NCBI RefSeq assembly: GCF_000204055.1
Contig: NW_006768795.1
Location: 286,574 to 333,406 of the forward strand
Reading direction: 5' to 3'
DNA from: Melampsora larici-populina 98AG31
Taxonomy: Eukaryota; Basidiomycota; Pucciniomycetes; Pucciniales; Melampsoraceae
DNA length: 46,833 bases
Numbering within the stretch: the stretch's first letter is position 1; the number at the start of each line of letters is the position of its first letter. The translations under genes were made by a program, and so were the position numbers. The notes under the pieces were generated by a model. The model made no database searches. It saw only the letters and a program-made list of their open reading frames with translations, and had not been told where the DNA came from. Below, piece by piece: positions 12,370 through 24,403 of the stretch.

Positions 12370-13052
12370 TGTAACAGTAAAAAACATATGTATAAGATTA
12401 ATTACATGTTACATACTGAGCATAGACTGTATGTAACATGTAATACAATGTATCAAAACCTTTATTACATATACATGAACTTGTAAAACAACATGTAATA
12501 TGTAACAAAACACCATTTACACCTCATAACTCAGTGTCAAGAGTCAAATGCTTATATTACATACCACACATAAGATGTATATGTAATTAAGCATTACTAG
12601 TAACAATCATTACTACATGTCAATAACTAACCCTGAACCAATGTAGTGATCATAACAAATATCACTACAGTTAGGTTTAGAGAGGAGATTATATAAACCC
12701 CTCCTCTCTCAGCCTTCAGAGATTCCTCCAAGCAATTATTACCCACTACTTTTAAAGAACAATTAAAGTTCAACTGAAGTAAATATCAAGAGTCTTATAC
12801 AAATAAGACTAGTGATAAGCTTCATCAACTTTAATCAGCTTCCTGATTAAAAGTAGGTAATACAATTCTTCACTCCCCTCTGGATCCTCTACTTCCCCTA
12901 AGTAGAAACCCAATCAAGGCTAGTGACCTCCAACAACTCCAGGCTAGTGACCTTAAGAAGAACTTCAGGCTGGTGACCTTAAGAATAACCCCAAGTTGGT
13001 GACTTTAAGGACAACCAGATTGGTGAACTAACTCACTCTATGATCTGTTACA
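12370..13052. mobile_element. solo-LTR-like insertion inside the Harbinger transposase
   Basis: Begins TGTAACAG and ends CTGTTACA, giving the TG..CA ends and a perfect 8-bp terminal inverted repeat expected of an LTR. It contains a TATA box (TATAAA near 12692) set between the mirror pair GAGAGGAG and CTCCTCTC, and a tandem repeat near its 3' end. No internal gag or pol is present, so it would be a solo LTR or MITE-like remnant. No matching 5-bp target duplication is seen at the chosen ends (TAACC versus ATAAA), which lowers confidence. Confidence 0.5.
12905..13030. repeat. tandem repeat of about 33 bp with a GGCTAGTGACC-like core
   Basis: At least four diverged units share (G/A)GGCTAGTGACCTTAAG or close variants (GGCTGGTGACC, AGTTGGTGACT, GATTGGTGAAC). 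It lies at the 3' end of the LTR-like sequence. Repeats of this kind may bind regulators or pause polymerase; nothing more can be said from sequence. Confidence 0.65.
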
Positions 13053-13774
13053 ATAAAGATTAAAGGAAGGTCTAGGATCCAACCTTAATTTATTATAATA
13101 ACATTTTATTATAAATATTAAATCTCCTCTTCAGGAGTCAATTAACTGAAGTCTGTCTGGGTTTGTCCAAACAGACTGTCAGTCCTTTTTTTTCCTTTTT
13201 TTTTCCTTTCTTTTTCCTTCTTTACTTCAATTTGTACCTACTACATATTTGAAATAAAGAAGTTAAAATCAAGAAACCTACCATTTACCATTTAGTGAGC
13301 ACTGAGTACTCCTACAAAGAGCACCCAGCCCTCACACTTTTTTAGCTTCAGAACTTCCAGAAACCGCACATTACTCCCTTCAAGGAGTTCTTTCTCGTAA
13401 GCATAGCCTTGCAAAGCTGAAGTCCTGCAAGGTATTTTTGCATAGCGTTGCTCCCGTTTCTGATCTTCCATTTCTTCAATTACAACAGCAGCAGCTGCCG
13501 CAATGAGGATGTACTCATCATCCAAAGATGATGATTTGGATGTGGTACTGTTGACATTGTCCCTGGGGTCGTCCAACAAGTCCTCAATTGATGATGACAA
13601 GTATTTGGTAGATGAATTTGATCCCAAGCCGTCGGAATTGGACATTTTAATGTTTTTGATTGTTGAAAGATGGCAAATGGTACGTACCAAACACCATTGA
13701 ACAATTTTCACTTTGCTACTTCTCACGGTTTGACAAGAAAGCAATACCGAAAGGGGCCTAAATTCTTGGTTTTC

Positions 13775-14105
13775 AAAGCTCAATCAATATACATATAATT
13801 TCACAACATGCTTCTCCACATTTTTGTCCGCTACAGCCATCCTGTACAAGACATATTTCCATATGTACTTGCAGATTGTACACAAGCTGGCATGTTTTTC
13901 ATTGATTTGAAGATTCCAAAAGTATACGGTGAAATTTATAGCAGATTATTTTGAGAATATCATGTACAGAAAATCAAACCTCCGTATACAACCAGCAATT
14001 ACATATAAAGATACTGCCCATAGAGGAAGACTGCATTGGACCAAAATGTGGAGAAACATATGGCGGAGAGGAATATAAAAGTATCATATGTATATTGATC
14101 AAGCT
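13775..14105. repeat. imperfect foldback just inside the right Harbinger repeat
   Basis: The left arm holds AATCAATATACATAT and TTCTCCACATTTTTGTCC; the right arm holds, in reverse complement, GATCAATATACATAT and TTCTCCACATTTTGGTCC. The arms are about 50-70 bp with a gap, and the whole is about 330 bp. It is either a MITE nested in the element or part of a complex subterminal repeat. Confidence 0.6.
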
Positions 14106-14124
14106 AGAAGAGATTTGACATTTG

Positions 14125-14430
14125 AGTCTTAAGTAAAGTACAAAAATTGTATTTTTATCCGTGATTTTTTTACAAAGCTCAATAACTCAGTCAATTTACA
14201 TCATAGAAAATGGAATATGTATTCTTGGTGGGAAAAAACAAGATTGTTTTTGTACAGATTCATGATGTTGTATGACCTCATCTCAATTTTGGTGATGTCT
14301 CAATGACTTCTCAATTTTTGGGTGATATCCATTTGAGATCCAATTCAAAATGGATTCAAAGCATTCTCAGGTTGCTAGGGTGCACTGGCCTTCCAGTGAC
14401 CTGTGATTGGGTGCTGTGATTATAGCTTAT
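14125..14430. repeat. right long inverted repeat of the Harbinger-type element
   Basis: Mirror of 9095-9420 with the anchors GTGATTTTTTT, CAATAACTCAG, TTGGTGGG, TTTTGTACAGATT, TGTATGACC, CATCTCA and CCAGTGACC in the same order. The outer end is placed near the last similarity (GGTGCTGTG, about 14410-14420). Confidence 0.65.
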
Positions 14431-16569
14431 ATATTCACACACATATTTCCTTCTGATCCAGTATGTCAGGATTTGTTGTGTCTAGCCCTAAGGGTTCATA
14501 TCTAGCACGCTGAACCTAGCAACAGATGTTGCTGTGCCTGATCAGTCTTGATTCTTTGAAATGGGGTCCTGGCTCTTTCAAGCTCTGTTTCAATTGCCCA
14601 GGATCCCTTTACACTAAAGCTATTGTTCTGAAGATGGGAGTACTTACCCAGAAAAAGGTGATTCTTTCCTCTTTACTAAGTTTTTATCTTTCAGATGCTG
14701 TGTTTTGTATGTTCTAGAAAAAATATTAAATTGATGTTATGCCAATCAGTCCTTCTTTATAAGAATCTAAGATTATGAGCTGTCACTGCCTGCATATTTG
14801 GCTCGGAGATGAATGTCCGAGGAGTCCTCGGATGGCGCCCCCAAGGAAAAGGGCAGAGAATTCAAAGGGCAAAGAAACTACGTGAGCGCTGTATAGCCGA
14901 GCACAGGTGAGCACTACATTTGAAAACCACTTATCATTCATAGACTCACACGTCAACTAAGTAGAAAATGGGTGAAATTGTGATACCTACACATGTATGA
15001 CATTTTGCAATTCCCACATTCTAAGGGTCAGACCCATGTAGATCCATCACTCCAAACCCATGATTGCCACATTTACCCTCAGACATCTCGTCCTCCTCAC
15101 AAAATTGAAGATTACAAGGATGTTTAGACGTTCTAGGTCTTGATTAACATGAATTCAAGGATGTTTTGACAATATAGGTATTAACTAAGCTGTAATCTTT
15201 GTTGAGAAACATACATCAATGCCCCCGTGCATACAGTTCTCAGGAAGCATAACACCAAATTGCACCATTGTATATCAGACCTCAGGAGTAGAAAGATGAT
15301 AGCAGGTTGTTAATTCATCAACAATCATCTATCACTTTGCATACTCACAAAGGATTTGGTGATTGAGGATTTGCTTTGGTGATGCAACACTTTGGTTGGT
15401 CTACAGACGGATTTGGTGGTGGATGGTAGGTGGATGTTATGTGATGGTTGATGGGCTTGGTTTGCCGGATACGGAAGTTATGGGTTTGTCATGACCAATG
15501 TCAAAGTGTAATTGAAATTGTCATGCAAAAGGAGATGTACCGACTGCGCCGCGGTCCGGGAAAGCTCACTCATGCTCGCGCTCACCTACGCTTGCCAAGT
15601 CCACTCTCCTTGGGTTACTCTCGAAAAGGGAACCGGAGGGATGATTCTGAGGCAAATTCTGGCCCTGGCCATTGCCTCGGACTGGATCCTTGGATGGTGC
15701 TTCACTCGGAGTCAAAATCTGAGTCTTGTTGGATTTTTGGCTTCAAGCCAAATATGCTGGCTGTGTGTGATAGAATTAGTCATTTGATGTTTAAAGATGT
15801 GGTAAAGTTGTATTTTAACATTTTAAAAAATTGAATCTTTCATAACCCATAGTTTAGATTGATACAGCTACTACATAAACCATGATTATGTCTAACTTCT
15901 CTTGTTTCTTTGACTCCTCATGCTCTTTTTGAGCAATCGTTATCATTCAATTCTTTCAACACTCTTCGTGTCAATTTGTAATTCATTGGTCCATTTAATC
16001 TCATCATCACTCTTGCAAATCACTAATAACCTCTCTTGTAATTCAACTAATAATATCTATTCACATCTTCTTTACTTTTTATTTTCACTCGTTCTTTTCA
16101 TGTTCTTTTGCGTTCAATCCTCATCTTGTATTGATTTAAACCTTGCTTCTTAGATTGTTTCTTCTAATGTTTTTATTTAGTTCCTTGAATTATAAAACAC
16201 CCACACTAAAACTAAGCAGAATATAACTGAGATAACCAAAATTTGATTGCTTGCTTTTAAAAAAAAGAAATAAAATGATCATGATAAATTAAATGATTGA
16301 TAAATTTGCCCCAATCAATATTTGAGTGTGAGAGTTATAGCTAGCTTAATACTTGATAGGTGCTCCTCTTCAAACAATTTTTATTAATGATACTGAAAAT
16401 CTTGATCTTATTTTTGATCACATAAATTGGTCACTACAACTATTTCAGGAATTATAGATTCTGTTGTCTCTTCATTTCATTGCCATTATTATTTGTTGTT
16501 GTACCTTTGCTCTCCAATGTATTTTTCAGTCTTCAATTCACTTGGCTTTGATTCATTCCAAACTTTATC

Positions 16570-16618
16570 AAGTCCCTCACCAATCAAGCCTCAGGCTTGG
16601 ACCTTTGGCAAGGGACTT
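16570..16618. repeat. short nested foldback with AAGTCCCT arms
   Basis: AAGTCCCT (16570-16577) pairs with AGGGACTT (16611-16618), and inside it AAGCCT pairs with AGGCTT. Same outer arms as 8246-8301. Confidence 0.55.
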
Positions 16619-17651
16619 AGTTAAGCTTGGCTCTATCTTCACAATTCCGTTTCTACGTGTCATCTTTGTATTCCTTGACTTGCCCGTTGTACCAACTGCA
16701 AATCATCCATTCCACACAATGTTACTCAGCAGGATCTTACTGAGCCTGAAGATGGCATGCTTATTATTGAGAGAAGCCTTTGTGGTTTCTTAGCTTCCAT
16801 GTTTCAAAAAAGTTACACGAAATTTGCACAGCAAGATTTAGCTGGTCAGTGCCAGAGAATGAAACAGAAAAACTAGTTTTTTAATGTCTAGCGTACTTCC
16901 TGGTTTCCACAAATGATCTTTTTTTTAAACTTCTTTCTCTAGAACTTTTGTTTGGCACAGGTGGCCAAAGGTACGACGTTACCTAGTGAGTTCCATTGAG
17001 ACAAGTGTCGCGGTGTATGAGTCCGAACCCAGGGCCGGGACAATACCCGGCCCAAGAGAGAGAGAGCGATACAAACTGGGAAAATTTCATTCCCATAGTT
17101 CTGTATACGCTACACCACTCAACACCTTCAGACTCGAATTGCAAATCTACAAGATTTACTCTGTACCCCTCAAAGAAAACATTTAGTTTATTTCTTTCAA
17201 AACCCTCCCTCCCACCCTACAGAGCGATGGAGGACAAACGTGAACATAAAGATTGGTGTTAAAGATCAAGCGAGCAATAAAAGATAAGTGAAAGGATCTA
17301 GGAAGGAAATAGAAATCAAATCTAAAAAAGAAGAAGTTTAACAAGAGAGCAAAGTAAGTCAAACAAGGAAAACAGAAAAATGACGATCAAGGAGCTCAGT
17401 AAGCGGCACATCAAGGTTTCATGGGCCACCCACCCGCCCCCGCCCACGAAAACCCTTTCTCAGACAGGCAGTCCCGGGCCTACGCCCCCCCCACACACCG
17501 GGTTAGAACCTGATTAAGGTGATAACCCACCTAGTGATTGCTTGGAAAAGAAAGAACATCAGGACAGGTTTATAGAAGAAATAAAATGCAATAAATAGTA
17601 CAATGAGAGCTGAAACAAGACACACACACAAAGATGGATTGATCCAAGACA

Positions 17652-17745
17652 TACGGAAGCCGAGACAGGAGGTCCCGCCACTCGATTTTGATTTTCAATT
17701 TTCAATTTTCAGTTTTCAATTTCGAATCTCAAAACTCGATTTTTG
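17652..17745 (+). repeat. dispersed repeat with TTTTCAATTTTCAA tract, copy 1
   Basis: Starts ACGGAAGCCGAGACAGGAGG, then CCCGCCAC, then a run of TTTTCAA units, then CTCAAAACT. A second copy lies in the opposite orientation at about 31008-31092. Confidence 0.7.
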
Positions 17746-18158
17746 AGAGGCCTTCCCCTGCGTCAATCATGATTAAGCCTATCCAATCAGGCTATTGTGA
17801 AAAGTGTCTTTCACAAGTTAATAAATACTGGAATAATCAAATTTCATCTGTTGTTTTGTTTTGTTTTAATGTTGACTGTCAATCTCTGTCAATATAAGGT
17901 GTTATATAAAGTCTTATGATGTCTTTTTCCTTCTATCGTGTCAATTTGCTACTCTTTAGGACAGATTACTTTCATTCTTTATGTAAAAAATTTTTAACTT
18001 ACAAGCACTCTGATGTTTCCTACGAGTAGTTGTTTCCTCATCATTTTTCATCTATATGCTTACAAGATTATTAGTGTGTTTAATTTCTCTAATCCTTACT
18101 TTTTATTATACTAAAATCTTCATTCGGATTTATTGCATCAAGCTTTGTGTTTTCAGTG

Positions 18159-20523
18159 ATGGAGAACCAATGCCCTGACTGTGGGAATTGCTTCCCACAG
18201 ATGAAAAATCCTACCTGTGATCGATGCAAGTGGATGGTAGAAAATCCCGACAAGGGAGACTGCCCCAAACAACAATGCTTAGGCTGCGGGAGATGCTATC
18301 GATTCCTTACCGGCACTCAATGTCAACTTTGCAAAGAAGTCACGGATCATCCTTTGGATCCAGCTCCAGCCTTAACCTATTCTAGTGCTGCCACCCTTCC
18401 TGCACATCTATTCAAGGGAGGGATACCCAACGCTTCTCAGCTCACCGCTCCTCGTCGATCTCAGCTTGTTCCTGCTGTTTCAAGTGGCCAATTGCAAGGA
18501 TCCATTCAAGCACAACAATCTGTAAGGAGAACTATTGGCAAGCCAAAGGTCAGGAAAGCAGTTATCAATACTGACACGGAAGATCAGGATTTGGAAGTCG
18601 AGATAATGATGTCATTTTGGTATATAAGTGGCCTTTCCAAATCGAATCCTGTCCATGGTCTCACACCTAAACTCTTCAAAGTCGACATGAATTTCCCTTT
18701 AGATTGGTTCGATAATCTTGCTTATGAGGTCTACACATACTATCAACAAGAAGCCTCACTTTCTGCATTTCCGAACAAGGCTCAGATCATATCAGGAATA
18801 CTTCCTCTTCCAAATGATTTCTCTGCGAACTACTGTATCATGGCAGAAAACAATGTCGCAATCTCCAAAGAGTCAATTGAAGCAAAGCTCATCCAGTATC
18901 AGAAGAAAAAGAGACTTGACAAGTATAAGTTCGGGTTAATTTTCAATATGAAAAGATATGATGCATCTCGACCTAAGCTATCTTCTTCACCTGAAGCTCC
19001 CTCTTGCAAGAAGCGCAAGCGCAAGAAATCAAAGTACTCATCTTCATCTGATGACTCTGACAAAGAGGATGATAAATCTCTTCAAGGTTTTGACAAAGAC
19101 AACTCACTTGAACAATTTCAAGGTTTCGACAAAGACGACTCACTTGAACAATTACCAGCACTTATCGAAGCTCAATTCCAGTCCAACCAGGAGATTATCG
19201 ACTGTAACAACCAAGAAGATCTGGACAAAGACAATGATGTCCCTCTCGGCAACCAAAACTTTCTTGAGTTGGACAACCAAAAACACCACGAAGAAGAAGT
19301 AGATCAGTTAGATGTTCAGTTAAATGACAAACTCAACGATGACAAACTCGACGATGACAAACTCGACGGCTCAACAAAAGCTCACAAAGATGATAATAAT
19401 AAGAGTGGTTTACTTGGGGATGATTCATCCCACCACCCACTTAACATCCATGAGGTTTTAGCTGGTCAATTATCAATCGATGAATGTGAGTTATATTTCT
19501 TCTTTATGAAGACTTTTGATTAAAAGCTCATGAACCATCGCTTTGAAGCAATGTCTTTGAAAAGCTTTGGAGATACGCGAGTCCTTGCTACAACCGACAA
19601 GAGAATCCTTCCATATCCTGTTCGACCGATTTCGAATTGGACCGAAGGATGGATCCTTTCATTAATCACTAAAGATCAAGAGCCCTTATTTAAGCCTATA
19701 CCGGTATCATACCGAGTTGATAGATCCTCATGTATTGGATCAGGCCTACACATGGACTGCTACCGAGCCGAATTGCTACTAGATGATAAGGTGCATCATG
19801 TGGTAGCAAAACAAACTTCAATTCCCACCTCCTTATCATACTATCAGTGCCAAGCACAGGCTTATGTGCACGCTGAGGCCGCAATCGAGCGATTCAAAAC
19901 AAAGGTTTTAGGTATCAACAAGTTCAGCCACGTCGAAAAGGAACTTGTTCAGAGCTTACGAGTATGTCACATAATGCTTTGTCCTTTCAGATGTAGTGTA
20001 TGATTGAAGCTGATCTTACATCATTACATTCATCCAAGATGGTGAAGCGATGGGTGGTCCAACCTGTGGGAACCGAAGGTACTCACCTGATGGACAATGT
20101 TGATTGTTCAAATTTCTGGCTCTTCGAAGAAGAGCTCGTTGGGTCTTTTGAAAAATACGTCAGCAATCAAGACTTCAATATGCGAAAAGGTAAAAGTCGG
20201 GATCGATTACGTATGATGCTTCATGCGCTTATTCATAACGACTTGCATGAGAATGAAGGAAGATCCTTCATCTGTGACTTGCAAGGAGTTGGTACTACGC
20301 TCACTGACCCTGTATTTAACGATCTTGAGTGAGTTCTCTTTCATGTTATGAGCTATCTCGCTTCCTTCCTGACAAAACTCTCTATCACAGCAAAAACTTT
20401 GGAAGTGGGAATCTCAATTACGAAGGCCTCAAGTTGTTAATATCTCAACATAAAGAAAACATGTGGTGTAAAAAGATGGGACTAGGTCTGATCAGTGAAT
20501 GGAAACACAACCTCAATGTGTAA
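18159..20523 (+). CDS. alpha-type protein kinase with N-terminal Cys-rich domain
   Basis: Four proposed exons: 18159-19485, 19549-19961, 19997-20328, 20391-20523. The N-terminus has paired CxxC motifs ('CPDCGNCFPQMKNPTCDRC', then 'CLGCGRCYRF', 'CQLC'), likely zinc-binding. A long acidic linker follows with short repeats ('LQGFDKDNSLEQ' twice, 'DDKLD' three times) and a basic nuclear-signal-like run. The kinase part has 'HHVVAKQTS' (ATP-binding Lys), 'AYVHAEAAIERF', 'FEKYVSNQDFN', 'HALIHNDLHENEGRSF', 'CDLQGVGTTLTDP' (catalytic Asp and LTDP loop), and the C-terminal 'FGSGNLNYEGLKLLISQHKE'. Alpha-kinases phosphorylate Ser/Thr and are expanded in some basidiomycetes. The final zinc motif usually reads H-x-C-x3-C; here the first Cys is Glu ('HKENMWC'). 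Introns 1 (63 nt) and 3 (62 nt) are well supported. Intron 2 (GTATGT..GTAG) is only 35 nt, so that junction is uncertain. Confidence 0.75.
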
Positions 20524-22133
20524 TACTTGAATAGCAACTCGCACTCTGCTCTTGTATCCTATACACTATACATAACAAGCAATAAAATCAAACTACATCA
20601 TCAGAGTCTGATACATCTAAGTCCCATTCAATATCAATGACTCTTAAAAGTTGTAAAACACGATTAAAAACCACCCATACATTGTTAATATTGATCATAT
20701 CTTCTTGAACACCTAATCGTTCGATCAAAGTGGATACCTCATGTGAAAACTGAGGTGACATAACACGTAGAAGATCTTCATGATCTGGATATTGATCCGA
20801 AATTAAATCATCAATAGTCTTGCTTGGTACCGTAGTAAGTCCTTGAGTACCATTGTAGTTTTCAGGTGAGTAGAAACAAGTATCGGGAGCGACTGAAGTT
20901 GGAAGGTGTGAGAGTTTGTTTTTACGGGTTCGATACGAGTTCTTTCGGTCCATGAAGGAATCCATGACTCGCTGAACCAAAGGTATCCAAAGATGCAAAA
21001 ATAAAGCCCTGTTGACCCAATTCCTTTAGCACGTAACAAACAAACAAAGTTATATCAAGAGCTTACCTCTATCTCGTAAGACAGTATTCTTTGCTCGCAT
21101 AAGCTGTGACCAAAGTGACTCGATTTTTTGATTGTGGGTTGATGTTGTGTAGTGATGAGACTTTATAGCATCTTCAACAGACTCGCCACCATATACATGC
21201 ATCATAAGAGCTTGAAATGTTGCCATGTCACCTGTCTCGGTCCCATGATCGGTCGATGTCATAGCTGGAAAGCCTCCTAGTTTAGACACAAGTTCCAAAA
21301 AATAAAGACCAATAACTCTAGGATTGTTGTTTGTTCGCCCTACTCGAAGACTGAGAACTTTTCTTGACCATGTATCGATAAATCCATATATACATATACC
21401 ACTAGAGCTTAGGCGGGCTTGCCCGCCTCTAAGTTTAATGAGTAGAGTCTTAATCCTTGTGGTCTAAATGGCCGGAGGTTTGAGTCAGGCTCAGGAAAAC
21501 AAACACATGAAATTGGATAAATGATTGGGACATATGCTCCATGCTCAACTAACCACATTATTTTGTGTCAAGCCCAAAACCACGTAGCAACTATCAAAGG
21601 TTAAATACAATCCAAATAAGATTCAAAGGTGATGTTGGGTATAACACACATTGTGACAATATACTCATTTCACATGGAAATCAACTGACCTATAGAAAAT
21701 GGTTTACATCACCCATATTTTAATCAAAGCAAAATCTCCACAAAACACAGAGACAGATGGTTTACAACTCTAATAAAGAGGAAACCCAATGGATGATAAA
21801 AATTGAAATGACTGCTCATTTGACTCACTCAAAGGTATTCAAATACATTATTATAATTGAAGGGAAAGATACTTGGACTTTATAACCCGTACCATTCTCT
21901 GAAAAAAATCAAACCATACACAAACAATTAGTATAAGACACTTCGGTGAAGGAAGAGTATAAAGACAAATAATATTCTTTTGTAAGATTGAAAATTTCAA
22001 GTGGGCAAAAAGTATGAATACATTATCTAAAGCTTCACCAAGTTCTCAAGGACATTCTCTAAATATTTCAAATTTACATTCATGATGATTAGATTTCAAT
22101 TCCAAATTGATTTTTTATTCTTTTTCTCCATTA

Positions 22134-22293
22134 GCCGTGTTCAAACCTAACCTGGTTGACACAAAAACTCGGTTACCCAGTTGCTTTTCTGGTGGTAACT
22201 TTGTGTATCCATTGACAGTTCTTGACAGCTCCCAGCCAAAAAGTCCACCGGGTCAACTGGGTTTTTTGAAACCGGGTCAGGTTTGAACGCGGC
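22134..22293. mobile_element. 160-bp MITE, family A copy 1, inside the Helitron
   Basis: The ends GCCGTGTTCAAACCT and AGGTTTGAACGCGGC form an inverted repeat that continues inward (AACCTGG / CCGGGTC). TA flanks both sides (22132-22133, 22294-22295). The inner part (CCAGTTGCTTTT, GTGTAT, TTGACAG, CCAAAAAGTC, GGGTCAACTGGG) matches the copy at 30799-30958, which has different outermost bases. Confidence 0.75.
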
Positions 22294-24258
22294 TATTATT
22301 GTCAAACAAAGAACCCAATCCCAATGAATGCAGACCGGGAAGCAAAGAAAAATTTCGCCCTGTTTCATTCTTTTAGACTTTGACAATCCTTGAATTTTTA
22401 CAGCCAAGAGAGAAAGAATGACAAACCTGTAAAATCACTTGAGTACATAATTCAATGGTCACCAAGAGCTTCAAGGATTGGATCCAGATAAAACTTCATA
22501 CATTTTAATTTCTTTCCAAGCTAAATGATTGTCTTTTTGACTATTATTACAATGATGATCAATGACATCATCTTTAAGTTCATTCACTTCCTTGGTAGAA
22601 TTATAAGATTTGGGTGCAAGGGTATAACCTGATGTATGATAAGGTCTTCGACATTTGTCATAATAAGTTGAGGCTCTATTTCAATCTTAAATCAATTGGA
22701 AGTGGTAAACCTGGTAAGTTTCTTAGGTTGAAGAAGAAAGTGAGAAGAGGTGGGATAGAATTGATGAATGCAAAGCTGGACTTGGTACAACTGAATGAGA
22801 GGTGACATATGCAGTTTACCTATCAAACGAATTTGGAAAAAGTTTTCATTTAGCAATTTGATCGATTGGGAAAGCAATTTGAGATTGTGATAGATTACTT
22901 ACCCATTTCACAAATTAAAAACTTGATTCCTTTATCGAGTTTTTGATGATTTCAAACAGCTGAAATACCATATAAAATGCCTTTGGAAACACTTTGAAAC
23001 GATCTATCTAAATTCCCTTCAACTGAAGATTCAAGAATTAAAGCTGTTTCACCCAAAATTATTAAAGAATTGATTCATTTTGCATTAGTGAAAGAAGTTT
23101 GAGCTGAATGGTTTGTTGATTGATTGGATGTGAATGACTTCATAATCTTTGGGGTGTATTTCATTTCATGACAAGTCGATTTTTGTTTAAATATTTGATT
23201 AACACTTCGGGCCCTTCGTTTGATGGTGTCCACACTGTTTCTCCTAATGCTGCACTGATTGCAATTAAACCTGAATCAAACGATCTCCTTGGATCAAAAA
23301 ACAAAATTCAAATGAATTCTTTGATCTCGGTCTTCATATCAACGGTTTTTAATTGAAACTTACATGTTCTGGTCTTGATCTGAAGTTGAAGTTTAATTGT
23401 GAACCAAGCTTGAACACACAAAGGTCCAACAGACTGAGAATTCTGGAAATTTAAAGTAGAAGTTGATTGTGATAAAGTAACAATAGACTCGATTTCAGGC
23501 GAACTCAATTGAAACAATAAGTGGAGGTTTTGGTCTATGATATGTAGGAGAAGGATTGGGATGCGATAGAATGTGATGTGATGATGATCGTAATCATAAA
23601 TGCCTCAATGCTTTAGTCGATTTTAAGAAAAATTGGACAGATGAGGTGTATCAAATTGACATACATAATTGATAGACTGATAAAATGTGAGTTTTAACAT
23701 AGAATGACATATATAAGATGTCTATATACATATATAGTGTTCAACTTTGGAATTAAGATGAATCATATAAAGGCATAATTTGAGGTAGGCGTTGTTCAAA
23801 GTTAAGATGTGCTAAAGTCGAAAAAGGAAGTAAAATAATAAATAGCTAAGAGTGACGTATGTGTTAAAATGATGAAACTTTCACAAAAGAAACATAAATA
23901 GCAATTGATGTTTGCACGGTTGAGGTGATGTGTATGTAGTGTACGGATATAGATTAGTGTGATGCAAACAAAAAGGAAATTGAAGATAGGTGAAGGGTGT
24001 AAGGAACAACACCAAAAGGGAATTGTATACATAGGGCAGAGACAAAAGATATCGGATGCATAACATATACAGACGGAAGTGGAATGCAGAAAGGCTGCTA
24101 CGAGGGAATACAGGTGGAGGTGTTACGCATATGGGAGTAATGATACGTTGAATAAAGTGGTAGCGGAAATTGCAAGTCTGAATGCGGCAAAAGGCAATTG
24201 ATGTTGAAGGATAAATGGAAAGTTTAACAGGGAACAGAAAGAAGTCAAGTTGCATTTA

Positions 24259-24403
24259 GGGTGTGTTCACTTAAGCAATTTCTGGTGAGAAATCACATTC
24301 TTCAAAGTTTAAAGTGTCTATTTGGTGGAGCATGTTTATTTTTTAGATTAAAAAATTCACAGGATGTGATTTCTGGTCAGAATTTCCTTAAGTGAACAGG
24401 CCC
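24259..24403. mobile_element. 145-bp PIF/Harbinger-type MITE, inside the Helitron
   Basis: The left end GGGTGTGTTCACTTAAG and right end (reverse complement) GGGCCTGTTCACTTAAG pair and continue for about 43 bp (AGAAATCACAT on both arms). A TTA flanks each side (24256-24258, 24404-24406), the 3-bp duplication typical of PIF/Harbinger. No coding sequence. Confidence 0.82.

Larger units (their letters stand above)
11257..13645 (-). pseudogene. Harbinger-type DDE transposase, split by an LTR-like insert and stops
   Basis: From right to left: an N-terminal block from ATG 13645 ('DEYILIAAAAAVVIEEMEDQ', 'RTSALQGYAYEKELLEGSNV'), the LTR-like insert, then 'RADKKHAFKHLMTYLKPLLE', 'EHITINEQVMIF', a TGA, 'FITGHSVEMRHTAERFQHST', 'FQNCIGALDSTHIEAQV' with the first catalytic Asp, another TGA at 11959-11957, 'LSQNVLAACSFDVKFLFVYA', 'AHDSYVL' with the second Asp, and after an intron (GTGAGT near 11813 to TTCTAG near 11758) 'YYLGDSGYAHRPDVF' and 'ARNVIERIFGVMK' with the third acidic residue. 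The three acidic residues are all present, but two TGA codons break the frame. The order matches DDE_Tnp_4 proteins. The exon 1 donor near 13335 is not cleanly phased with the next exon. Confidence 0.75.
9095..14430. mobile_element. Harbinger-type two-gene DNA transposon, decayed
   Basis: About 5.3 kb bounded by long, diverged inverted repeats (about 9095-9420 and 14125-14430). It holds a Myb/SANT-like gene on + and a DDE_Tnp_4-type transposase on -, arranged tail to tail, as is known for PIF/Harbinger elements, which need both proteins. Both genes carry in-frame stops. An LTR-like insert lies in the transposase gene. Exact ends and target duplication could not be fixed. A sequence starting GGCCCTGTTTGG at 9424, just after TAA, resembles a Harbinger terminus and may be a further small insertion next to the left repeat. 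Confidence 0.65.
14431..18158. other. 3.7 kb with no recognised gene
   Basis: Short open stretches here have no recognisable motif, no supported introns and no start context. A more GC-balanced patch at 15530-15740 is open in two overlapping frames but matches no family I can name. Small palindromes are present: TCCGAGGA-G-TCCTCGGA near 14817-14833, and GGGCCGGG..CCCGGCCC near 17031-17054. Two repeats inside are listed separately. Confidence 0.5.

Noticed and set aside
13053..13290. Polypyrimidine-rich stretch as an LTR retrotransposon interior
   Set aside because: No primer-binding site, gag or pol is seen; it is more likely remaining intron of the Harbinger transposase.
15448..15834. Overlapping open frames of 128 and 91 codons
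   Set aside because: No recognisable motif, no supported splice sites, and two frames are equally open, which suggests chance in a GC-richer patch.
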